Both the position numbers and the translations under genes were made by a program. Shown piece after piece: positions 5,656 to 8,583 of a DNA stretch of 8,583 nucleotides. This stretch comes from Rhizobiaceae bacterium (lineage in GTDB: Bacteria > Pseudomonadota > Alphaproteobacteria > Rhizobiales > Rhizobiaceae). Under the pieces are notes generated by a model that saw only the letters and a list, made by a program, of their open reading frames with translations, had not been told where the DNA came from and searched no databases. The DNA lies in assembly GCA_004299545.1 (NCBI GenBank), contig SCRB01000575.1, positions 1 through 8,583 on the forward strand, read 5' to 3'. The first letter of the stretch is position 1, and each line of letters begins with the position of its first letter.

Positions 5656-6852
5656 ATGCCGTCTTTCTCACGATCTTCCTCCACAACACCCGCGCCGTCA
5701 GTCGCCATGACCCTGCTGCCGATCATGGCGGCTGTCCTGGCGGGCTTCGTCGTCATCGGTGCGGCGTTGCCCGTGCTTCCGTTGCACGTCAGCCATCATC
5801 TGGGTTTCGGTAGCGTCGTTGTCGGCGTGGTCGCCGGCGCCCAGTTCGTCGCCTCTCTGATCTCGCGCATATGGTCGGGTTCCTATTCCGACACGAAGGG
5901 AGGGAAACAAGCCGTCCTGGGAGGCCCGGTTACGGCAGCCGTTGCCGGGCTTCTCTATCTTCTGTCCGTGGCGGTCGAAAGTTCACCCGTTCTCTCCGTT
6001 TCGATCCTTATCGTCGGGCGCGCGGTGCTCGGCGGCGCCGAGAGCTTCATCATCACAGGCGGGGTGGCCTGGGGCCTGGCTCTCGTCGATCCGGGACATT
6101 CCGGAAAGGTCATCGCATGGGTTGGCACCGCCATGTTCGCGGCGCTGGCCCTTAGCGGGCCGTTCGGAACCATGTTGTTCACAGCCTACGGCTTCGCCGC
6201 GATCGGGCTCTTGACCGCATTGTTGCCGCTGCTCGTGTTGGTGTCGCTGTTGTGCGCGCCGAGCCCTCAGCCTCGCATGCGGAAGGCAAAATCCGGATTC
6301 GGGAAGGTCATTGGTGCAGTGTGGCTGCCCGGCCTTGGCGCGGCCCTCGCCAGCATCGGCTACTGTTCAATCCTTGCCTTCAGCTCTCTTCTCTATGCTG
6401 ACCACCAATGGCGGCCTGTCTGGCTGGGGTTTACCGCGTTCGGAGCTGCGCTGATCGTAGCTCGGGTGGTTTGCGGCCACGTGCCGGACAGATTTGGCGG
6501 CGCGAAAACCGCTCTTTTGTTCGTGCTTGTGCAATCAGCCGGGCTCCTCATCATGGGCTTTGCGGGAAGCAGTGTGATTGCTTCATCGGGAGCCGCATTG
6601 GCGGGTCTGGGCTACTCGCTTGTTTACCCCGGTCTCGGTGTTGAAGCCGTCGGCGGTACATCGCCTGAAAACCGGGGGCTTGCGATGGGCATCTACACCG
6701 CCTTTCTGGATGTCGCGATGGCGATTGGGAGTCCAATGTTGGGATGGGTCGCCGACCAGAAGGGAATGAGCGCGGTGTACATCGTCAGCGCAGTTATCAC
6801 CCTATGCGCGGCAACTATTGCCTTCCGTCTCCTCAATAGGACCGTAAGCTGA
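5656..6852 (+). CDS. MFS transporter, YhhS-like
   Basis: A 398-residue inner-membrane major facilitator protein with about 12 hydrophobic segments. It resembles E. coli YhhS as I recall it: an N-terminal helix ending near LPVLPLHV, GFGSVVVGVVAGAQFVASLISR, the motif-A loop GSYSDTKGGKQAVL (75-88), GRAVLGGAESF (about residues 119-129), and GLGYSLVYPGLGVEAV in the C-terminal half. YhhS-type proteins are putative small-molecule exporters, and some have been linked to herbicide or drug tolerance. The chosen ATG at 5656 has AGAGGG just upstream, overlapping the dehydrogenase stop; the ATG at 5707 is an alternative that removes a polar Ser/Thr/Pro-rich leader of 17 residues. A longer open frame extends back inside the dehydrogenase but is non-coding there. 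It is the last gene of the operon and its second transporter, from a different MFS branch than the first. Confidence 0.92.
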   Translation: MPSFSRSSSTTPAPSVAMTLLPIMAAVLAGFVVIGAALPVLPLHVSHHLGFGSVVVGVVAGAQFVASLISRIWSGSYSDTKGGKQAVLGGPVTAAVAGLLYLLSVAVESSPVLSVSILIVGRAVLGGAESFIITGGVAWGLALVDPGHSGKVIAWVGTAMFAALALSGPFGTMLFTAYGFAAIGLLTALLPLLVLVSLLCAPSPQPRMRKAKSGFGKVIGAVWLPGLGAALASIGYCSILAFSSLLYADHQWRPVWLGFTAFGAALIVARVVCGHVPDRFGGAKTALLFVLVQSAGLLIMGFAGSSVIASSGAALAGLGYSLVYPGLGVEAVGGTSPENRGLAMGIYTAFLDVAMAIGSPMLGWVADQKGMSAVYIVSAVITLCAATIAFRLLNRTVS

Positions 6853-7174
6853 CGTCGTCGGCGAAGGCGCTGTTGAGACGAAGGCGTCACCGCCGTGGCC
6901 GACGCCCCTCTTTGAGACACATCTGGTACGCGGTGCATCTCATGTATCTGCTGATGAGCACGTTTCACGGGACCCCATGGGTGGATTGCTGTCGGGAGCC
7001 GGCGGAGACCACGGATGGTGGAATTTGGGTAGGAATGCTGATCTCGTCAGAAACAGCGACAAAGGAATCCGCAGATGTCGGCGCCGACGGCGGTGATGCG
7101 TCCTTGACGCATCACCATGCGCCCGGTGCTCCGACAGCAGCGGCGCGCCGATCGTGCAGAGGGGAAGATCCCAT
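6853..7174. other. Intergenic region after the operon, upstream of the DHFR-like gene
   Basis: These 322 bases hold no gene I can support. The left end should hold the operon's 3' end; the only candidate is a weak stem GGCGTC/GACGCC (6883-6888 and 6901-6906, 12-base loop) followed by CCTCTTTG, which is too poor to call a terminator. The middle, about 6925-7060, is more A/T-rich, with short broken frames and no recognisable protein. The right end has a perfect inverted repeat (separate entry) and the ribosome site of the next gene. The promoter of the next gene should lie here, but no clear boxes are visible. Confidence 0.6.
7092..7116. repeat. Perfect inverted repeat, 11-base arms, 3-base centre
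   Basis: GGTGATGCGTC (7092-7102) and GACGCATCACC (7106-7116) are exact inverted complements around CTT. It lies 58 bases before the start codon of the DHFR-like gene. Read as RNA it is a strong hairpin, but no T-run follows on either strand, so it is not a standard intrinsic terminator. Read as DNA it is a plausible dimeric-repressor operator or a 5'-UTR hairpin controlling the downstream gene. No other copy of the arm was noticed in the window. Confidence 0.75.
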
Positions 7175-7711
7175 ATGGCGAAGCTCGTCTTTGCATTGAA
7201 CCAGTCGCTGGACGGCTATGTCGATCACGACCACATGGCGTTTGCACCCGATCCCGTGCTGTTTCGTCATTTTATAGTTGACGTGCGCGGCCTGGCCGGC
7301 AGTGTGTACGGCCGCCGCATGTACGAGGTGATGCGATATTGGGACGAAGACCATCCCGAGTGGGACGAGGCGGAACGGGACTATGCGGCGGCATGGCGAA
7401 GCCAGCCGAAGTGGGTCGTGTCGCGTTCGCTGAAGTCCATTGGCCCGAACGCCACTCTTGTCGACGATGATGTTGAGGCGGCGATACGCGAACTGAAAGC
7501 TCGGCTCGATGGGGTGATCGAGGTTTCCGGACCAGAGCTGGCGGGAAGTCTGACAGATATGGGCCTTGTCGACGAATATCGATTGTACATCCATCCGGTT
7601 GTGCTCGGCGGCGGCAAGCCGTTCTTCGCGGGGCCGCGGCCTCCACTGCGCCTCGTTGCGAGCGATCGCATTGGCGAGAGCGTGATCAGGTTGACGTGCG
7701 TTCCAGCATAG
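7175..7711 (+). CDS. Dihydrofolate-reductase-fold protein (RibD C-terminal domain family)
   Basis: A 178-residue stand-alone domain of the RibD C-terminal/DHFR-like fold, a family of NADPH-binding reductases common in bacteria; most members have no proven substrate. Visible family features: the opening strand KLVFALNQSLDGYV (3-16), where classic reductases bind substrate; VYGRRMYEVM (44-53); KWVVSRSL (79-86); EVSGPELAGSL (116-126); and DEYRLYIHPVVLGGGKPFF (133-151) with the glycine-rich phosphate-binding turn. No deaminase domain is fused, so it is not a full RibD, and it is not a canonical FolA. The ATG at 7175 starts exactly at the family's first strand, with AGAGGGGA about 10 bases upstream; a GTG at 7154 is in frame but precedes this. 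It stands alone, not in the upstream operon (322-bp gap). Confidence 0.93.
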   Translation: MAKLVFALNQSLDGYVDHDHMAFAPDPVLFRHFIVDVRGLAGSVYGRRMYEVMRYWDEDHPEWDEAERDYAAAWRSQPKWVVSRSLKSIGPNATLVDDDVEAAIRELKARLDGVIEVSGPELAGSLTDMGLVDEYRLYIHPVVLGGGKPFFAGPRPPLRLVASDRIGESVIRLTCVPA

Positions 7712-7754
7712 CCGTGGTGAAAGAGCCCGACAGGCCGCTGAAGGGCAGCTTTTG

Positions 7755-7882
7755 GGATCGGTCGAAGCAGCCATTGGTGTCCGCCATTATGGTCGGAAGC
7801 AGACGCCGGGGTCATCAAGGACTCAACGGCAGCTATTCGATCTCGACGCCTGAAGGCGGACAGTCTGGTTCCGGCCCCCGTT
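7755..7882. repeat. Diverged intergenic repeat, copy B
   Basis: The core 7791-7842 aligns with 1382-1434 as described for copy A. It ends in GGACAGTCTGG (7858-7868), a word also present at 219-229, followed by TTCCGGCCCC. Within this copy a short word is itself repeated: GGTCGAAGCAG at about 7760-7770 and GGTCGGAAGCAGA at 7791-7803. The sequence is non-coding and lies wholly between genes. Confidence 0.5.
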
Positions 7883-7911
7883 CCTGACCGACGACGACAA
7901 CTTCGGAGGTC

Positions 7912-8025
7912 ATGGTGGCGCCAATTTTATACTTCCGGAAAGATCGATCTGCGCGTCGGCAGTTGCGCGCATCACTCGTCCTTCAAATGATAAGCCAGCG
8001 TTGGCAGCATACAGAACGGAGCTGA
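7912..8025 (+). CDS. Possible 37-residue leader peptide before the hydrolase
   Basis: An ATG at 7912 with CGGAGGTC immediately upstream (spacer only about 2 bases, shorter than normal) opens a 37-codon frame rich in Arg and Gln, which ends with TGA at 8023-8025, just before the hydrolase ATG at 8029. The geometry would suit translational coupling, but the codon use is not clearly gene-like and no family is recognised. Chance is the more likely explanation. Confidence 0.12.
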   Translation: MVAPILYFRKDRSARRQLRASLVLQMISQRWQHTERS

Positions 8026-8028
8026 GAG

Positions 8029-8583
8029 ATGGAACGAATGGTCGGTGCTGGGCAAGATATACTATTTGTTCAGGGGGGCGGCGCGGGCACCCACGATAAA
8101 TGGGACGACAAGCTTGTAGCCAGCCTGCGGCAGAAATTGTCGGGCGGCTACATCATCCGCTATCCGCGCATGCCGACGGAGAACGATCCCAGCTTCGCTA
8201 CATGGAGCACCACGCTCGAGCAGGAAATCGCATCCCTGAGCGACGGAGCTATTCTTGTTGGGCACTCAATTGGCGGTACGATTCTTATCCATACTCTTGC
8301 CGAGCGGCTTTATCTTCTAAAAGGGATCGCCGCGATCTGCCTCGTCGCCGCGCCATTCATCGGTGATGGGGGCTGGCACAGCGACGACATCAGGCCGGGA
8401 CCGGGTTGGCCGGCGCCACTCGCCGATGTCGCGGTTTATCTCTATCATGGCGACGCGGACGACATCGTACCGATCAAGCACCTTGATCTTTACGGCGAGG
8501 CGCTCCCGAAGGCGCAGCTACGTTGCCTGGATGGCCGTGATCATCAACTTAATAATGATCTGTCGGAGATCGCCCAAGATATC
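8029..8583 (+). CDS. Alpha/beta hydrolase (small serine hydrolase, RBBP9/YdeN-like), 3' end cut by window
   Basis: The frame is open for 185 codons to the right edge with no stop; the family domain looks nearly complete, so few residues are missing. It is a small cytosolic alpha/beta-hydrolase: first strand DILFVQGGG (10-18), with a Gly-rich oxyanion loop; nucleophile elbow GHSIGG (78-83) with Ser80; acid Asp144 in HGDADDIVP (140-148); and catalytic His172 in GRDHQLNNDL. The likely reaction is hydrolysis of an ester or similar bond, substrate unknown. The ATG at 8029 has GGAG 7 bases upstream; Met4 (8038) is a possible alternative. The codons are noticeably less G/C-biased early in the gene (ATA CTA TTT GTT) than in the operon, perhaps a hint of different ancestry. 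It is separated by 317 bp from the preceding gene and appears to be transcribed independently. Confidence 0.9.
   Translation, partial: MERMVGAGQDILFVQGGGAGTHDKWDDKLVASLRQKLSGGYIIRYPRMPTENDPSFATWSTTLEQEIASLSDGAILVGHSIGGTILIHTLAERLYLLKGIAAICLVAAPFIGDGGWHSDDIRPGPGWPAPLADVAVYLYHGDADDIVPIKHLDLYGEALPKAQLRCLDGRDHQLNNDLSEIAQDI

Larger units (their letters stand above)
7712..8028. other. Intergenic region between the DHFR-like and hydrolase genes
   Basis: These 317 bases are mostly non-coding. The left half carries a diverged intergenic repeat (separate entry). The right half, from about 7915, is more A/T-rich and should contain the hydrolase promoter. A 37-codon frame (7912-8025) with GGAGG close upstream ends 3 bases before the hydrolase start and is listed separately. 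No convincing terminator for the upstream gene is visible. Confidence 0.6.

Noticed and set aside
6883..6912. Intrinsic terminator after the five-gene operon
   Set aside because: The stem has only 6 pairs with a 12-base loop, followed by just three consecutive T's; too weak to call.
6873..7199. 108-codon ORF in the gap before the DHFR-like gene
   Set aside because: Its translation is Arg-rich at the start and of mixed, non-family composition, it has no ribosome site, and it overlaps the start of a clear gene.

Overview
The window is GC-rich, and its genes show the strong G/C third-position preference of an alphaproteobacterium. Protein resemblance by eye suggests Hyphomicrobiales (Rhizobium/Ochrobactrum-like), but this is a judgement from memory, not a search. 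It holds nine well-supported protein genes. I see no rRNA, tRNA, CRISPR array, transposase or phage gene.

Layout. Positions 1-407 carry no convincing gene: there are two weak minus-strand ORFs and a diverged intergenic repeat. On the minus strand lie an SDR oxidoreductase (408-1166) and, after a 327-bp gap, a LysR-type regulator (1494-2399). Divergent from the regulator is a tight plus-strand run of five genes (2532-6852): a NepI-like MFS exporter, a small cyclophilin-like protein with a Tat-type signal, a cupin resembling manganese-dependent hydroxynitrile lyases, a zinc-type alcohol dehydrogenase, and a second, YhhS-like MFS transporter. Gaps inside the run are 1, 17, 23 and 8 bp, so it is very probably one operon. 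The 132-bp LysR/MFS intergenic region contains a near-perfect dyad with an embedded T-N11-A motif centred near 2437, the expected binding site for the LysR protein. After a 322-bp gap comes a RibD/DHFR-fold reductase (7175-7711), preceded by a perfect 11-bp-arm inverted repeat. After a further 317-bp gap comes a serine alpha/beta hydrolase (8029-8583) that is still open at the right edge.

Working together (inference). The LysR protein probably senses a small organic compound and controls the five-gene operon, and perhaps the SDR. The operon pairs two exporters with an aldehyde/alcohol oxidoreductase and a metal cupin, which suits detoxification or turnover of a carbonyl- or cyanohydrin-like compound. 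The sequence does not identify the substrate. The last two genes look like independent housekeeping or stress genes.

The individual families are familiar. The points most worth attention are the operon as a unit, the hydroxynitrile-lyase-like metal site of the cupin, the predicted Tat export of the cyclophilin-like protein, the two inverted repeats, and a family of diverged intergenic repeats.
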